Below, one piece after another: positions 46,557 through 56,446 of a stretch of 64,000 nt of DNA (the stretch's first letter is position 1; every line of letters starts with the position of its first letter). The position numbers were made by a program, and so were the translations under genes. The stretch spans positions 62,001-126,000 of the forward strand of contig NZ_QXTF01000001.1 in assembly GCF_003583725.1 (NCBI RefSeq). Direction: 5' to 3'. Below the pieces are notes generated by a model. The model was given only the letters and a program-made list of their open reading frames with translations, was not told the origin of the DNA and made no database searches. Origin of the DNA: Sphingomonas edaphi (GTDB taxonomy: Bacteria > Pseudomonadota > Alphaproteobacteria > Sphingomonadales > Sphingomonadaceae).

Positions 46557-46957
46557 AGTACCGGGCGCTCATACTGCTCCTTATGATGGCGGGGCCGGCG
46601 CGCGCGGACAGTGATCTGCCTCCCGCCCGATATGCCAACGAGCAGCTTGCCGATCCGCGACAGGAAAAAGCCGCAAAGGCCTTAATGGAGGAACTGCGCT
46701 GCCTCGTATGCCAAGGTCAGTCGATTGCAGACAGCGACGCCGAAATGGCTGGCGACATGCGAGCCTTGGTCCGGCAAAGAATTGCAGCGGGCGAACGGCC
46801 GGATGAAGTCCGTGACTGGCTAGTCCAGCGCTATGGCGATTGGGTGAGCTACCGCCCTCCGGTAGAACCGATGACCTGGCCGCTATGGGCTGCGCCGATC
46901 CTCCTGATTGCTGCCGGCGCCTATTTGCTGCGCCATCGTTTCCGGAGGCGCGACTGA
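46553..46957 (+). CDS. ccmH: Cytochrome c maturation protein CcmH (CycL-type)
   Basis: A 134-aa short CcmH with signal peptide, redox motif LRCLVCQ (Cys50, Cys53), the three-helix domain (DVRDWLVQRYGDWVSYRPP) and a C-terminal membrane span. It lacks the TPR part, which is encoded by the next gene. Confidence 0.95.
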   Translation: MKYRALILLLMMAGPARADSDLPPARYANEQLADPRQEKAAKALMEELRCLVCQGQSIADSDAEMAGDMRALVRQRIAAGERPDEVRDWLVQRYGDWVSYRPPVEPMTWPLWAAPILLIAAGAYLLRHRFRRRD

Positions 46958-47601
46958 TGGGCTTTGTCTGGCTTGTGCTGCTGGCTGCCTTGCTGGTGGC
47001 GCTTCTTTGGCTACTCAAAGTTCGAGGACCCGTGCTGACCCTATCGGCCGCGGCTATCCTGTTCGGCTGCGCAGGCTATGCGCTGCAGGGGAGACCGGAC
47101 CTTGGCGGCAGCCCGCGTGCGGCAGCCGAGCGAGCAGCCCCCATGCCACTGACCGGGGCGCGGCACGCGCTGACCGGGCAGTTCGACTATGCCGACACGT
47201 GGCTCAATATTGCCGACGCGCTCGCGTCACGAGGCCGCACGGAGGACGCGGCGAAGCTGTTGCAGACGCAGGTAAAGCGTCATCCAGGTGACTATAAGCT
47301 GTGGCTGGGCCTCGGCAACGCGCTTGCTGACCATAGTCGAACGCTCAGCCCGGGGGCGCGCTTCGCTTTTGCGCGATCGGCCGAACTGGCGCCTGGCCAT
47401 CCCGCACCGCTCTTCTTCCTAGGACTAGCAGAAGCCAGGTCCGGCAACTCGGCCGAAGCCGTACGAATCTGGCGTGAAGTCTTGGCCAATGCGCCCGCGA
47501 ATGTCAGCTGGCGGCCGATCGTCGAAAACGGATTGCTGCTGGTAGAGCAGGGGGCGCCGTCAATGACAGCGCCCCCCAAGTCAAATCAGGCGGGTTCGTA
47601 G
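46957..47601 (+). CDS. ccmI: TPR-containing cytochrome c biogenesis protein CcmI-like
   Basis: A 214-aa protein with two N-terminal membrane spans (about 2-20 and 27-44), then TPR repeats (about 75-195, e.g. WLNIADALASRGRTEDAAKLLQTQVKRHPGD). It corresponds to the apocytochrome-binding CcmI/CycH. ATG 46957 has GGAGG at 46944-46948 and overlaps the ccmH stop. Convergent with ald, with a 16-base overlap at the 3' ends. Confidence 0.9.
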   Translation: MGFVWLVLLAALLVALLWLLKVRGPVLTLSAAAILFGCAGYALQGRPDLGGSPRAAAERAAPMPLTGARHALTGQFDYADTWLNIADALASRGRTEDAAKLLQTQVKRHPGDYKLWLGLGNALADHSRTLSPGARFAFARSAELAPGHPAPLFFLGLAEARSGNSAEAVRIWREVLANAPANVSWRPIVENGLLLVEQGAPSMTAPPKSNQAGS

Positions 47602-48686
47602 GGAAGTCCGAGCGCTTCCGCGACTGGCTGGTTGCGAATCTTGCCGCCCGACACGTTGAGGCCATTCGCCAGGTGCGGATCGGCAGCCATCGCCTTCTCC
47701 GCGCCGAGGTTCGCCAGCTTCAGCGCAAACGGAAGCGTCGCATTATTGAGCGCAAACGTTGAGGTACGGGCGACCGCGCCCGGCATATTGGCCACGCAAT
47801 AGTGGATAACACCGTCGACCTCGTAAACGGGGTCGTCATGGGTCGTTGCCTTCGACGTTTCGAAGCAGCCGCCCTGGTCGATGGCAATATCGACGAGAAC
47901 GCTGCCGCGCTTCATCGTCTTCAGCATTTCGCGCGTGACCAGTTTCGGGGCCGCGGCGCCTGGAACGAGTACCGCACCGATGACGAGTTCGGCTTCCTGC
48001 ACGGCCTGCGCGATCGCCGCCTTCGACGCAAAAGCAGTTTTGATCTGGCTACCAAAGTGCATGTCGAGCTCGGCCAGACGGTCGTTGTTTATGTCGTAGA
48101 TGGTCACATCGGCGCGCTGGCCGGTGGCCATTTGCGCTGCGTTAATTCCAGCAACGCCGCCACCGAGGATTGCTACCTTAGCGGGGGCCACGCCCGGTAC
48201 GCCGCCGAGCAGGACGCCGCGTCCGCCCTGTTCCTTTTCAAGGTAGTGCGCGCCGACCTGGATCGACATTCGGCCTGCAACTTCGCTCATCGGTTTGAGG
48301 AGCGGGAGAGCGCCGGAGTTCGACGTGACGGTTTCATAAGCGATGCACGTCGCGCCCGACTTCATCAGACCCATAGTCTGATCGGGATCTGGCGCCAGAT
48401 GAAGGTAAGTGAACAGGAGGTGGTGGGGCCGCAGCATGGCGATTTCGCTCGCCTGCGGTTCCTTCACCTTTACGATCATCTCCGCCTTTTCGAAGACATC
48501 GGCGGCGGTTGGCAGGATCGTTGCTCCGGCCTTCTCATAGGCCTTATCGGAAAAATCGATGCCCATGCCGGCGTTCGTTTCGACAAACAGCTCGTGACCA
48601 TGGGCGACCAGTTCCGCCACCGAAGCGGGCGTCAGGCCGACTCGATACTCGTGATTCTTGATTTCCTTCGGCACTCCGACGCGCAT
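47586..48686 (-). CDS. ald: Alanine dehydrogenase
   Basis: NAD-dependent reversible deamination of L-alanine to pyruvate. 366 aa with MRVGVPKEIKNHEYRVGLTP, the catalytic Lys/His region (KVKEPQ; TYLHLA), the Rossmann fingerprint VAILGGGVAGINAAQMA (about 170-186), and NMPGAVARTSTFALNNATLPF. Divergent from kup across 125 bases. Confidence 0.97.
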   Translation of the reverse strand: MRVGVPKEIKNHEYRVGLTPASVAELVAHGHELFVETNAGMGIDFSDKAYEKAGATILPTAADVFEKAEMIVKVKEPQASEIAMLRPHHLLFTYLHLAPDPDQTMGLMKSGATCIAYETVTSNSGALPLLKPMSEVAGRMSIQVGAHYLEKEQGGRGVLLGGVPGVAPAKVAILGGGVAGINAAQMATGQRADVTIYDINNDRLAELDMHFGSQIKTAFASKAAIAQAVQEAELVIGAVLVPGAAAPKLVTREMLKTMKRGSVLVDIAIDQGGCFETSKATTHDDPVYEVDGVIHYCVANMPGAVARTSTFALNNATLPFALKLANLGAEKAMAADPHLANGLNVSGGKIRNQPVAEALGLPYEPA

Positions 48687-48811
48687 GATACGTTCGCTCC
48701 AAATTGGGAAAGTGGCGGCCCTATAGACCGGCAGTCGCGCGATTGCAGCGCCTTTTTGCCGGTGCTAGGGCGGCCCGCCGCGCCGGAGAGCGCCGTAAGG
48801 GTGTTGCAAGA
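48687..48811. promoter_or_regulatory. Divergent region ald / kup
   Basis: A 125-base gap that should contain promoters for both genes. AAGGG at about 48797 is the best ribosome-site candidate for kup. No operator recognised. Confidence 0.35.
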
Positions 48812-50761
48812 ATGAATGTTTCCGCCGCGGGAAGTGCCGAAATCCCTGTTGATGGCCAGCAACCGCCCCATGGGCATGCGCACGGGTCGTTGTCGAAGCT
48901 CATGGTCGGCGCGATCGGGATCGTGTTCGGCGACATCGGCACGTCCCCGATCTATGCTTTCCGCGAGACGTTTGCGGGTCATCACACGCTCCGCCCCGAT
49001 GCGCTGCACATCTACGGTGTGCTCAGCCTGATCTTCTGGTCGATGCTAATCATAGTGGCACTGAAATATGTCACCATCATCATGCGGGCCGACAATAAAG
49101 GGGAAGGCGGCAGCCTAGCCCTGCTGGCGCTGATCAACCGTTCCGCTGCCCAAGGCGAAAAAAAGAAGTGGACGATGGGCATCGTGATGCTCGGCGTCTT
49201 CGCGACGGCGCTTTTCTACGGCGACAGCATGATCACGCCGGCCATCTCCGTTCTTTCGGCAGTAGAAGGTCTCACCACGGTTCAGGCCGGTTTCGCACCC
49301 TACGTCGTGCCAACCGCTATCGGGATCCTCGTCGGCCTGTTCGCCATCCAGTCGCGCGGGACCGCCAAAGTTGGCTTGCTGTTCGGTCCGATCATGTTGG
49401 TTTACTTTGCGACGCTGGCCGTGCTCGGCGGCGTGCATATCGTGAAGCATCCGGCGGTGTTCTTGGAGATGCTCAACCCGCTTAATGCCTTCAAGTTCTA
49501 CTTCGCCGAGCCGCTTCCCGCCTTCATCGCCATGGGCAGCGTGGTGCTAGCCGTAACCGGCGCGGAGGCGCTTTACGCCGACATGGGCCACTTTGGCCGA
49601 CGTCCGATCAAGTTCAGCTGGCTGTTCTTTGTCATGCCCGCGCTGCTGATCAATTACATGGGGCAGGGAGCGATGTTGCTATCGCAAACCCCCGCCGAAG
49701 CACTCGAGACGGTCAAGAACCCATTCTTCTTTCTTGCACCGGAAACGCTCCGTCTCCCGCTTGTCATTCTGGCGACACTGGCAACCATCATCGCCAGCCA
49801 GGCGGTCATCTCGGGCGCATTTTCGGTCACGCAGCAGGCGATCCAGCTGGGCTTTATCCCGCGCCTGCGGATCACTCACACTAGCGAGCATGCGGCAGGA
49901 CAGATCTACATCCCGGTGGTCAACTGGGCCCTGATGGTGATGGTCATCCTGCTGGTCGTGATGTTCGGCTCGTCGTCCAACCTCGCGGCCGCCTATGGCA
50001 TCGCGGTGACAGGCGCGATGCTTATCGACGGCGTATTGATTTCGGTTGTCCTCTTCAGCTTGTGGAAATGGCCCGCTTGGAAGGCAATTCCGCTGCTCTT
50101 CATCTTCTTCACGATCGACATCCTCTATTTCGGCGCGAACCTGTTGAAGGTGCCGGACGGTGGCTGGTTCCCATTGCTGATCGGTGCCATCGCCTTCACG
50201 CTGCTCACCACCTGGGCCAAAGGCCGCAAGCTGATGATCGACCGGATGGCCGAGGCGAGCCTGCCGATCGAGGTGTTCATCAAGTCCGCCGCGTCGAGCG
50301 CTACCCGCGTACCAGGCACTGCCGTGTTCATGACGACGTCCATGACCGGCGTCCCGCACGCGCTGCTGCATAACCTGAAGCACAACAAGGTGCTGCACGA
50401 GCGGGTGATGTTGCTGACCGTCCGGATCGAGGACGTGCCGTTCGTCATCGGCGATCGCCGGATCGAGACGAAGGATTACGGTTCGGGCTTTTTCCGTGTC
50501 ATCCTGCGATACGGCTTCATGGAGGAAATCGACGTTCCGGCAGCGCTGGCGAAGGTCAAGGGAATCGGTACGGTCTGCAAGATGATGGACACCAGCTTCT
50601 TCCTGGCGCGGCAGACGTTGATCGCGTCGGCCCGGCCCGGAATGGCAATTTGGCGCGAAAAGCTGTTCTCCTGGATGCTCCGTAACGCGGAAAGCGCGAT
50701 GGAATTCTTCAAGTTGCCCACGAACCGCGTGGTCGAACTAGGATCGCAGGTCGAAATTTGA
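48812..50761 (+). CDS. kup: Kup-family potassium transporter
   Basis: K+/H+ symporter, 649 aa. The signature [22 protein letters not shown] is at about 33-54; about twelve membrane spans follow up to residue ~460, then the cytoplasmic C-terminal domain ([37 protein letters not shown]). ATG 48812 is used; the in-frame upstream extension is non-conserved. Confidence 0.96.
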   Translation: MNVSAAGSAEIPVDGQQPPHGHAHGSLSKLMVGAIGIVFGDIGTSPIYAFRETFAGHHTLRPDALHIYGVLSLIFWSMLIIVALKYVTIIMRADNKGEGGSLALLALINRSAAQGEKKKWTMGIVMLGVFATALFYGDSMITPAISVLSAVEGLTTVQAGFAPYVVPTAIGILVGLFAIQSRGTAKVGLLFGPIMLVYFATLAVLGGVHIVKHPAVFLEMLNPLNAFKFYFAEPLPAFIAMGSVVLAVTGAEALYADMGHFGRRPIKFSWLFFVMPALLINYMGQGAMLLSQTPAEALETVKNPFFFLAPETLRLPLVILATLATIIASQAVISGAFSVTQQAIQLGFIPRLRITHTSEHAAGQIYIPVVNWALMVMVILLVVMFGSSSNLAAAYGIAVTGAMLIDGVLISVVLFSLWKWPAWKAIPLLFIFFTIDILYFGANLLKVPDGGWFPLLIGAIAFTLLTTWAKGRKLMIDRMAEASLPIEVFIKSAASSATRVPGTAVFMTTSMTGVPHALLHNLKHNKVLHERVMLLTVRIEDVPFVIGDRRIETKDYGSGFFRVILRYGFMEEIDVPAALAKVKGIGTVCKMMDTSFFLARQTLIASARPGMAIWREKLFSWMLRNAESAMEFFKLPTNRVVELGSQVEI

Positions 50762-50792
50762 ACCATCGCGTCGCCCGCCTGTTGGGCGCGGC

Positions 50793-51359
50793 ATGGAAGA
50801 AATCGCCAACTGGGTCGCTCCTCTAGCCACGACTATTGCCGCGATGATGACCGCGTCCAATCTTGGCTCGCGAGTCACGGGTTTCGGGTTTGCTGTTTTC
50901 ACGGTCGGTTCGCTCGCTTGGCTGGCGCTGGGGATCGTGACCGGGCAGCAAAGCCTTGTCTGGCAGAATATCATCCTGACCGCGCTCAACCTGTTTGGCA
51001 TCTGGCGATGGCTGGGCCGAGAGGCGAAAATCGAGGAGGGCGGGAAGACAGCGCAGCGGGAAAGCCAAGCCCTGCCGGCAGAAACGCTGTTTCCGGCATC
51101 GATGTTGTGCAAGGCGCCGGTTACGGACCGGCAGGGCGCCGAGTTGGGGAAGGCGGTTGATGCGATGGTTGGCGCGCGCACCGGAAAGCTTAGCTATGTC
51201 GTCGTCAGCAATGGCGGTGTGGCAGGCGTCGGAGAAAGTTTCCGGCAATTGCCTTGGAGCGAAGCGGAAATGGCAGGGGACACGATTGAAGCGTCCATCG
51301 ACGCTGCCGACTTCGAACGGAGACCAACAGTGGAACGCGACGAGTGGCCGGCACGATAA
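50793..51359 (+). CDS. Membrane protein with C-terminal PRC-barrel domain
   Basis: A 188-aa protein: two or three N-terminal spans (about 8-75, NWVAPLATTIAAMMTASNLGSR; VGSLAWLALGIVTG; NIILTALNLFGIWRWLG), then a PRC-barrel-like beta domain (about 105-170, LCKAPVTDRQGAELGKAVDAMVGARTGKLSYVVVSNGG). PRC barrels often bind other proteins or RNA; the exact role here is unknown. It follows kup by 31 bases and overlaps the next gene by 16. Confidence 0.75.
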   Translation: MEEIANWVAPLATTIAAMMTASNLGSRVTGFGFAVFTVGSLAWLALGIVTGQQSLVWQNIILTALNLFGIWRWLGREAKIEEGGKTAQRESQALPAETLFPASMLCKAPVTDRQGAELGKAVDAMVGARTGKLSYVVVSNGGVAGVGESFRQLPWSEAEMAGDTIEASIDAADFERRPTVERDEWPAR

Positions 51360-51862
51360 CCGGGCCACTGATCGTCACCGCCAACCTCGGTGACGCCGAT
51401 TTCGCATGGTTGAACGGCCTCCGGATCAAGCATTTTCCGCCCGAACGGAATCAGCTTCCTGCGCACCTCACCATGTTTCACGCTCTACCGCCCTCGGTTG
51501 AAGATGAGGCCAAGCATGAGCTCTCGAGGCATGCGAGCGGCACACGTCCCCAAGCGTTGGTGGCAGGTTTAATGAACTTGGGTGGAGGGGTGGCCTATCG
51601 CATCGTCTCCGACGAACTGGAATCGATCAGGAACGAGATCGCCGCCCACTTCCACGGCATGTTGACGGCGCAGGACGCGGCAGGCTGGCGGCCGCACGTC
51701 ACCGTCCAGAACAAGGTATCCAACAGAATAGCTCTCACGTTACTGGCAGACTTGGAACGGGATTTCCGGCCTAGGCCGTTGGTCCTCACCGGTCTGTCGC
51801 TGCACCGCTATTTGGGCGGACCTTGGGAACCGATCGCCCAATACCCATTCCGCGGCGGCTAG
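51344..51862 (+). CDS. 2'-5' RNA ligase / cyclic phosphodiesterase family protein
   Basis: A 172-aa 2H-phosphoesterase-like protein with two H-x-T motifs: HLTMF (about 42-46) and HVTVQ (about 118-122). It starts at GTG 51344 inside the end of the PRC gene. The family includes RNA ligases and 2',3'-cyclic phosphodiesterases. Convergent with the DUF3775 gene. Confidence 0.82.
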   Translation: MAGTITGPLIVTANLGDADFAWLNGLRIKHFPPERNQLPAHLTMFHALPPSVEDEAKHELSRHASGTRPQALVAGLMNLGGGVAYRIVSDELESIRNEIAAHFHGMLTAQDAAGWRPHVTVQNKVSNRIALTLLADLERDFRPRPLVLTGLSLHRYLGGPWEPIAQYPFRGG

Positions 51863-52269
51863 CTGAGATCGCCGATCCCGTCGCAGCTAAGTTCGAATGC
51901 CGCCATTCCGGATTCGAGCACCGAGGCCAGCATTGGCATGTCCATGAGCTCGTCGACGATATTGTTTTCCTCGGCGGCCGCTTCCAGCGCCTCGTCCCAG
52001 TCGGTGGCGTCATAGGTACCTTGTCCGACCCAGGCGAAAGCCAGGAGTTCCTGAAGCTGGTCGTCGGCGAGGTCTTCGAGAGCATTCGTAAGCTCTTCCT
52101 CGACGCTCGTGTTGATCGAATCGTCGAGAACAGAAAGCGCTTCCTCGCCTTCATCGTCGACGTTCTCGGGAGCCTCACCGCCGTCATAGTCGGTCGGAAC
52201 CTGAGCCTCATACTCCTTCGCGCGAAGAATTATGCGGCAAAGCGTCTCAAGCGGCGTCAGCGGTTCCAT
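51859..52269 (-). CDS. DUF3775 protein
   Basis: A very acidic 136-aa protein beginning MEPLTPLETLCRIILRAKEYEAQV, typical of DUF3775 in alphaproteobacteria, with DQLQELLAFAWVGQGTYDATDWDEALEAA in the second half. Function is unknown. ATG 52269 is preceded by GGAGAG; the TTG two codons before is an alternative. Confidence 0.8.
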   Translation of the reverse strand: MEPLTPLETLCRIILRAKEYEAQVPTDYDGGEAPENVDDEGEEALSVLDDSINTSVEEELTNALEDLADDQLQELLAFAWVGQGTYDATDWDEALEAAAEENNIVDELMDMPMLASVLESGMAAFELSCDGIGDLS

Positions 52270-52392
52270 GTTCAAGGCTCTCCAGTCTTTCGGCTTGAAC
52301 GATGAGATGGGGTGGGGGTTCCACCCTTGTTGACGGGCAGATTCTCCCCACCTATAGGCTCGCCCGCGTGCCGATAGGCAGCGCCCTTTTGG

Positions 52393-52469
52393 GGCGGAGT
52401 AGCTCAGCTGGTTAGAGCAGCGGAATCATAATCCGCGTGTCGGGGGTTCAAGTCCCTCCTCCGCTACCA
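52393..52469 (+). tRNA. tRNA-Met (anticodon CAT, elongator type)
   Basis: Acceptor GGCGGAG (52393-52399) pairs with CTCCGCT (52459-52465) with a G1-T72 wobble, A73, CCA. Anticodon stem GCGGA/TCCGC around ATCATAA gives CAT. The lack of the initiator's three G-C pairs argues for elongator Met. A CAT tRNA-Ile with modified C34 is less likely from the body sequence. Confidence 0.9.
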
Positions 52470-52474
52470 TTCCA

Positions 52475-52840
52475 TCAACGCGAACCGCTATCGTTTGCGC
52501 TATCTCGCCGCCGCCAAGGCGCAACGCCTTCAATTTCAATTTCTAGGCTGAAGCTGAGTAGGGTACGGATCAGGACGATCAAGCCCAGTAGGCTGACGCT
52601 TTCCCAGGTCAGCGGCGCGGTGACGGTCGAAATGATGTCGGCGCCGACGAGGAACTCCAACCCCAGCAGGATTCCGCGGCCGAGGTTGGCGCGGTACTGG
52701 TCATAGGCGGCCTTTCGATCCCCGCCACGGAAGTCACGCGCGAAGATGAGGCTGGCGAGCAGCGATCCGGCGACGATGACGCCGACACCTGCCCATTCCA
52801 GAACGCGGGCAGCAATCTCCATCCAGCTCGCGGTTTCCAT
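52475..52840 (-). CDS. DUF1622 membrane protein
   Basis: A 121-aa protein (METASWMEIAARVLEWAGVGVIVAGSLLASL...) with two or three membrane spans, typical of DUF1622: GAGVGVIVAGS-type first helix, FARDF, then YRANLGRGILLGLEFLVGADII. Unknown function. The start at ATG 52840 is supported by GGAGGGG just before. It ends against the tRNA-Met gene. Confidence 0.85.
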   Translation of the reverse strand: METASWMEIAARVLEWAGVGVIVAGSLLASLIFARDFRGGDRKAAYDQYRANLGRGILLGLEFLVGADIISTVTAPLTWESVSLLGLIVLIRTLLSFSLEIEIEGVAPWRRRDSANDSGSR

Positions 52841-52894
52841 CGGACCCCTCCACCATTGGTGAAGCAATAGTTGGGCGGAATGGCCGTGCTTTGC

Positions 52895-52928
52895 CAAACA
52901 AAAACGCCCGGGCACATGGCCCGGGCGT
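52895..52928 (-). terminator. Strong Rho-independent terminator on the minus strand with no gene upstream
   Basis: ACGCCCGGGC (52904-52913) and GCCCGGGCGT (52919-52928) form a perfect 10-bp stem with a 5-base loop. Read on the minus strand it is followed by TTTTTGTTT. On the plus strand only CCTTTG follows. Since no minus-strand gene lies between 52929 and the next minus gene, it implies a transcript made from the 52929-53200 region. Confidence 0.8.
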
Positions 52929-53089
52929 CCTTTGCGTGACGATTGCTCGTCAGCCCCCTTGGAAGTTTCAATGCGCCTCACCCCCTGACGGGCGATTGGC
53001 ATCCTCCCCGGACTTCCGGCTAAAGCCTTGATCCGATGGGGCTTGGCTACGCCCGGCGGCCGCTGCCTGTCACCCCTAATTGCGCATTG
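52899..53089 (-). ncRNA. Candidate structured RNA, rod-like, with terminator
   Basis: On the minus strand, CAATGCGC (53089-53082) closes with GCGCATTG (52976-52969). Inside, TGAC-a-GG-ca-GCG pairs with CGCCCGTCA, GGCGT with ATGCC, CCCC with GGGG, CGGA with TCCG, ending in GGC-TTTA-GCC. This makes a bulged rod of about 121 nt. A GNRA hairpin (TGACGA-GCAA-TCGTCA) and the terminator follow, giving a ~190-nt transcript. The size and shape resemble 6S RNA, but I cannot confirm a family. It could instead be a proS leader on the plus strand. Confidence 0.4.
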
Positions 53090-53209
53090 CGGACACATTC
53101 TCCATCAAGCTGTTGCCAGCTGGCCACACGGGGACGGACGATTGCCATGCGGGTGACGCCTCTCTAGGACAACGCCGAAACGATCACTCAAGCTTCAGGA
53201 AAATCCCCC

Positions 53210-54532
53210 TTGCGCCTGTCCCGCTGCTTCCTGCCCGTGATGAAGGAAAGTCCGTCCGACGCCCAGATCGTCAGCCACAAGCTGATGCTCCGCGCAGGCC
53301 TCGTTCGCCAGACGGCGGCCGGCATCTATGCTTGGCTGCCAATCGGATGGCGGGTGTTGCAGAAGATCGGCCAGATCGTGCGGGAAGAGCAGGACCGCGC
53401 CGGCGCCATCGAGATGCTGATGCCGACGCTGCAGTCCGCAGACCTGTGGCGGCAGTCGGGTCGTTACGACGCCTACGGCCCTGAAATGCTGCGTATTAAG
53501 GATCGGCACGACCGCGACATGCTGTACGGTCCGACGAACGAAGAGATGATCACCGATCTCTTCCGGGGCGACGTCAAAAGCTATCGCGATCTGCCTCGCA
53601 CGCTTTATCACATCCAGTGGAAGTTCCGGGACGAGGTTCGCCCGCGCTTTGGCGTGATGCGCGGTCGCGAGTTCCTAATGAAGGACGCCTACAGCTTCGA
53701 CATTGATGAAGCGGGCGCTCGGAATAGCTACTACACGCAATTGCTGGCGTACCTGCGGACATTCCAGCGCCTCGGCATCCGCGCGGTGCCGATGAAGGCG
53801 GCAAGCGGCCCTATCGGCGGTGACCTCAGCCACGAATTTATTGTCCTTGCCCCGACAGGTGAGAGCGAAGTTTTCTATGACGCGGCCTTCGAGGAGTTCG
53901 ACTGGGCACAAGAGGCCCTATCCTATGACGATGCAGATGGGCTGAAGGCGCTATTCGAGAAGGTTAGTACGACATACTCCGCCACCGACGAGACGCATGA
54001 CGAGGCGAGGTGGGCCGAGGTGTCACCGGACCGTCGTCGTGAAGGCCGGGGAATTGAAGTCGGACACATCTTCTATTTCGGCGACAAATATTCTGCGTCG
54101 ATGGGGCTGAAGGTCTCGGGCCCTGACGGTTCGATGGTGACGCCGCAGATGGGCAGCTACGGTATTGGCGTGTCGCGCCTTGTGGGGGCGATCATCGAGG
54201 CGAGCCATGATGAGAATGGCATCGTTTGGCCGGAAACGGTCGCCCCGTGGAAAGTCGGACTGGTGACAATGCGCGGGGATGATGAAGCGTCGGTCCAGGC
54301 TGCAGAGGATATCTATAAAAAGCTGACCGCCGCGGGGATCGAAGTTCTCTACGACGACAGGGACGAACGAGGCGGGGTGAAGCTCGGCTCAATGGACCTC
54401 ATCGGCCTACCCTGGCAGCTGGTGATCGGGCCGCGGGGTCTTGCTCAAGGTGTAGTCGAGCTCAAATGCCGACGGACGGGAGAAAAGGTGGAACTTTCCA
54501 TCGATTCCGCGCTTGAGCGCCTCACCGCATGA
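53210..54532 (+). CDS. proS: Prolyl-tRNA synthetase (short form)
   Basis: Class II synthetase charging tRNA-Pro. 440 aa, the compact type lacking the INS editing domain. Motif 1 region [16 protein letters not shown], motif 2 [25 protein letters not shown] (about 143-167), motif 3 [13 protein letters not shown], then the anticodon domain. TTG 53210 begins the conserved [20 protein letters not shown] (TTG read as Met), with AGGA 8 bases upstream. Editing of Ala-tRNA-Pro would need a free-standing deacylase. Confidence 0.96.
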   Translation: MRLSRCFLPVMKESPSDAQIVSHKLMLRAGLVRQTAAGIYAWLPIGWRVLQKIGQIVREEQDRAGAIEMLMPTLQSADLWRQSGRYDAYGPEMLRIKDRHDRDMLYGPTNEEMITDLFRGDVKSYRDLPRTLYHIQWKFRDEVRPRFGVMRGREFLMKDAYSFDIDEAGARNSYYTQLLAYLRTFQRLGIRAVPMKAASGPIGGDLSHEFIVLAPTGESEVFYDAAFEEFDWAQEALSYDDADGLKALFEKVSTTYSATDETHDEARWAEVSPDRRREGRGIEVGHIFYFGDKYSASMGLKVSGPDGSMVTPQMGSYGIGVSRLVGAIIEASHDENGIVWPETVAPWKVGLVTMRGDDEASVQAAEDIYKKLTAAGIEVLYDDRDERGGVKLGSMDLIGLPWQLVIGPRGLAQGVVELKCRRTGEKVELSIDSALERLTA

Positions 54533-55779
54533 TCCTCAATCGCTATGAAAAAATGATCGCCAAACGCTACTTGCTCCCGGGCAAGGGCGAAGGCTTTATT
54601 TTCGTGGTCGCCGGCTTTTCCGTCGGGGCCGTGGCCTTGGGCGTTGCGGCGCTGATCATCGTCATGAGCGTCATGAACGGTTTTCGTGCGGAGCTGTTCG
54701 ACAAGATCGTTGGCCTGAACGGTCATGCGATTATCCAAGGTTACGACGGGCGGCTCGCCGATTGGCAGGGAATTGCCGAAGCAGCTCGAAAAACGCCGGG
54801 AGTGCAATCCGCGACACCGTTGATCGAGCAGCCGCTGATGGCGTCGGCCAATGGCCGGGTGGAAGGCGTGCTGGTGCGCGGCAACCGCCTGGAAGATATT
54901 CGCGAAAATCCCGTCTTGAATGGCAAGGTCGTATCGGGCGACTTGAAAACGATCACGCCGGGTAGCGGGCGGGTCGCCATCGGCGCCCGCTTGGCCGAAA
55001 CGCTGGGAGCATTTCCCGGGGCCGAAATCTCGCTGATTAGCCCGGAAGGGCGCTCCACACCGGTCGGCACGGTGCCACGCATTGTCAGCTACACCGTGGG
55101 TGCGATCTTCGAAGTCGGCATCTTCGAGTATGACAAGGCATTTGTCGTCATGCCGATGGAGGACGCGCAGACTTTGCTGATGCTGGGCGACCAAGTGGGC
55201 ATGGTCGAGGTGCAGGTCGACAATCCCGACAAGGTCGGGCCGACGCTCGCGCCGCTGCAGCCGCTGGTGCAGGGCAAGGGTATCATCGTCGATTGGAGGC
55301 AGATGAACAGTGCGCTGTTCGAGGCGCTCGAGGTCGAGCGTATCGCCATGTTCGTAGTGCTTTGCATCATCATTCTCGTCGCGGCTTTCAACATCGCCTC
55401 GTCGCTCATCATGCTCGTCAGGGCGAAGACACGCGACATCGCCATCCTCCGGACGATGGGCGCCAGCCGCAAATCAATGTTGAAGGTGTTCATGACGGTC
55501 GGTCTGACGATCGGCGCGATCGGGATCGTGATCGGCGTTATCCTGGGCTCGATCTTCCTGTTCTTCCGGCAGAATGTCGTGAACTTCATTCAGCTTGTTA
55601 CGGGCCAAAATCTCTGGGACCCGTCGGTCCGCTTCCTTTCGGAACTGCCGTCTAGGACCGACCCGTTCGAGGTACTAGCCATTATCTTGGTTACGCTCGT
55701 GCTGACCTATCTGGCGACGCTGTTCCCAGCCCGGAATGCAGCGGCCACCGACCCCGTGCAGGTGCTGCGTTATGAGTGA
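54529..55779 (+). CDS. lolC: Lipoprotein-releasing ABC transporter permease LolC/LolE (LolF) type
   Basis: Inner-membrane subunit that extracts lipoproteins for the outer membrane. 416 aa with one N-terminal span (about 24-50), a large periplasmic domain (50-270), and three C-terminal spans (about 270-295, 322-347, 381-402), typical of MacB-like FtsX proteins. One permease with one LolD indicates the single-subunit (LolF-like) arrangement. Overlaps the proS stop by 4 bases. Confidence 0.95.
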   Translation: MILNRYEKMIAKRYLLPGKGEGFIFVVAGFSVGAVALGVAALIIVMSVMNGFRAELFDKIVGLNGHAIIQGYDGRLADWQGIAEAARKTPGVQSATPLIEQPLMASANGRVEGVLVRGNRLEDIRENPVLNGKVVSGDLKTITPGSGRVAIGARLAETLGAFPGAEISLISPEGRSTPVGTVPRIVSYTVGAIFEVGIFEYDKAFVVMPMEDAQTLLMLGDQVGMVEVQVDNPDKVGPTLAPLQPLVQGKGIIVDWRQMNSALFEALEVERIAMFVVLCIIILVAAFNIASSLIMLVRAKTRDIAILRTMGASRKSMLKVFMTVGLTIGAIGIVIGVILGSIFLFFRQNVVNFIQLVTGQNLWDPSVRFLSELPSRTDPFEVLAIILVTLVLTYLATLFPARNAAATDPVQVLRYE

Positions 55780-56446
55780 GCCGGTTCTCGAAACGCGCGA
55801 CCTTCGGCGCAGCTTCACCCAAGGCGATGTAACGATCGAAGTGTTGCGCGGTGTGAACCTTGCCGTCCAGCCAGGTGAAATCGTTGCTCTTTTGGGGCCC
55901 TCAGGATCAGGCAAGTCCACGCTGCTGCAGGCGGTTGGACTGCTCGAAGGCGGGTTTCAGGGATCCATCCGCATCGCGGGCGAAGAGGCTTCGGCGCTGG
56001 ACAATGACGGGCGCACTCGCTTGAGGCGAGATGCGCTGGGCTTCGTCTATCAGTTTCATCACCTGCTGCCCGACTTCGATGCGCTTGAAAATGTCCTGTT
56101 GCCCCAACTGATCCATGGAGCGGAGCCCGATGACGCGCGGGCGCGTGCTGAAGATTTGCTCGGAAAACTGGGCCTTTCGGCCCGGATCGATCATCGACCG
56201 TCCAAATTGTCTGGCGGCGAGCAGCAGCGCGTTGCAGTCGCCAGGGCACTCGCCAATCGTCCGCCGCTGGTTCTGGCCGACGAGCCGACCGGCAACCTGG
56301 ACGAGGCGACGGCCGACAAGGTGCTGGCGGAATTCCTCGCACTGGTGCGGGGCGAAGGAAGCGCGGCTCTGGTTGCGACCCACAATGAGCGCCTCGCTGC
56401 CAAGATGGACCGCGTGGTGCGACTCCATGAGGGGCATCTCGAATGA
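55772..56446 (+). CDS. lolD: Lipoprotein-releasing ABC transporter ATPase LolD
   Basis: A 224-aa ATPase: Walker [10 protein letters not shown] (42-50), Q-loop [11 protein letters not shown], signature [15 protein letters not shown], Walker [13 protein letters not shown]-loop VATHNE. ATG 55772 overlaps the lolC stop by 8 bases and its own stop overlaps gpx. Confidence 0.96.
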   Translation: MSEPVLETRDLRRSFTQGDVTIEVLRGVNLAVQPGEIVALLGPSGSGKSTLLQAVGLLEGGFQGSIRIAGEEASALDNDGRTRLRRDALGFVYQFHHLLPDFDALENVLLPQLIHGAEPDDARARAEDLLGKLGLSARIDHRPSKLSGGEQQRVAVARALANRPPLVLADEPTGNLDEATADKVLAEFLALVRGEGSAALVATHNERLAAKMDRVVRLHEGHLE

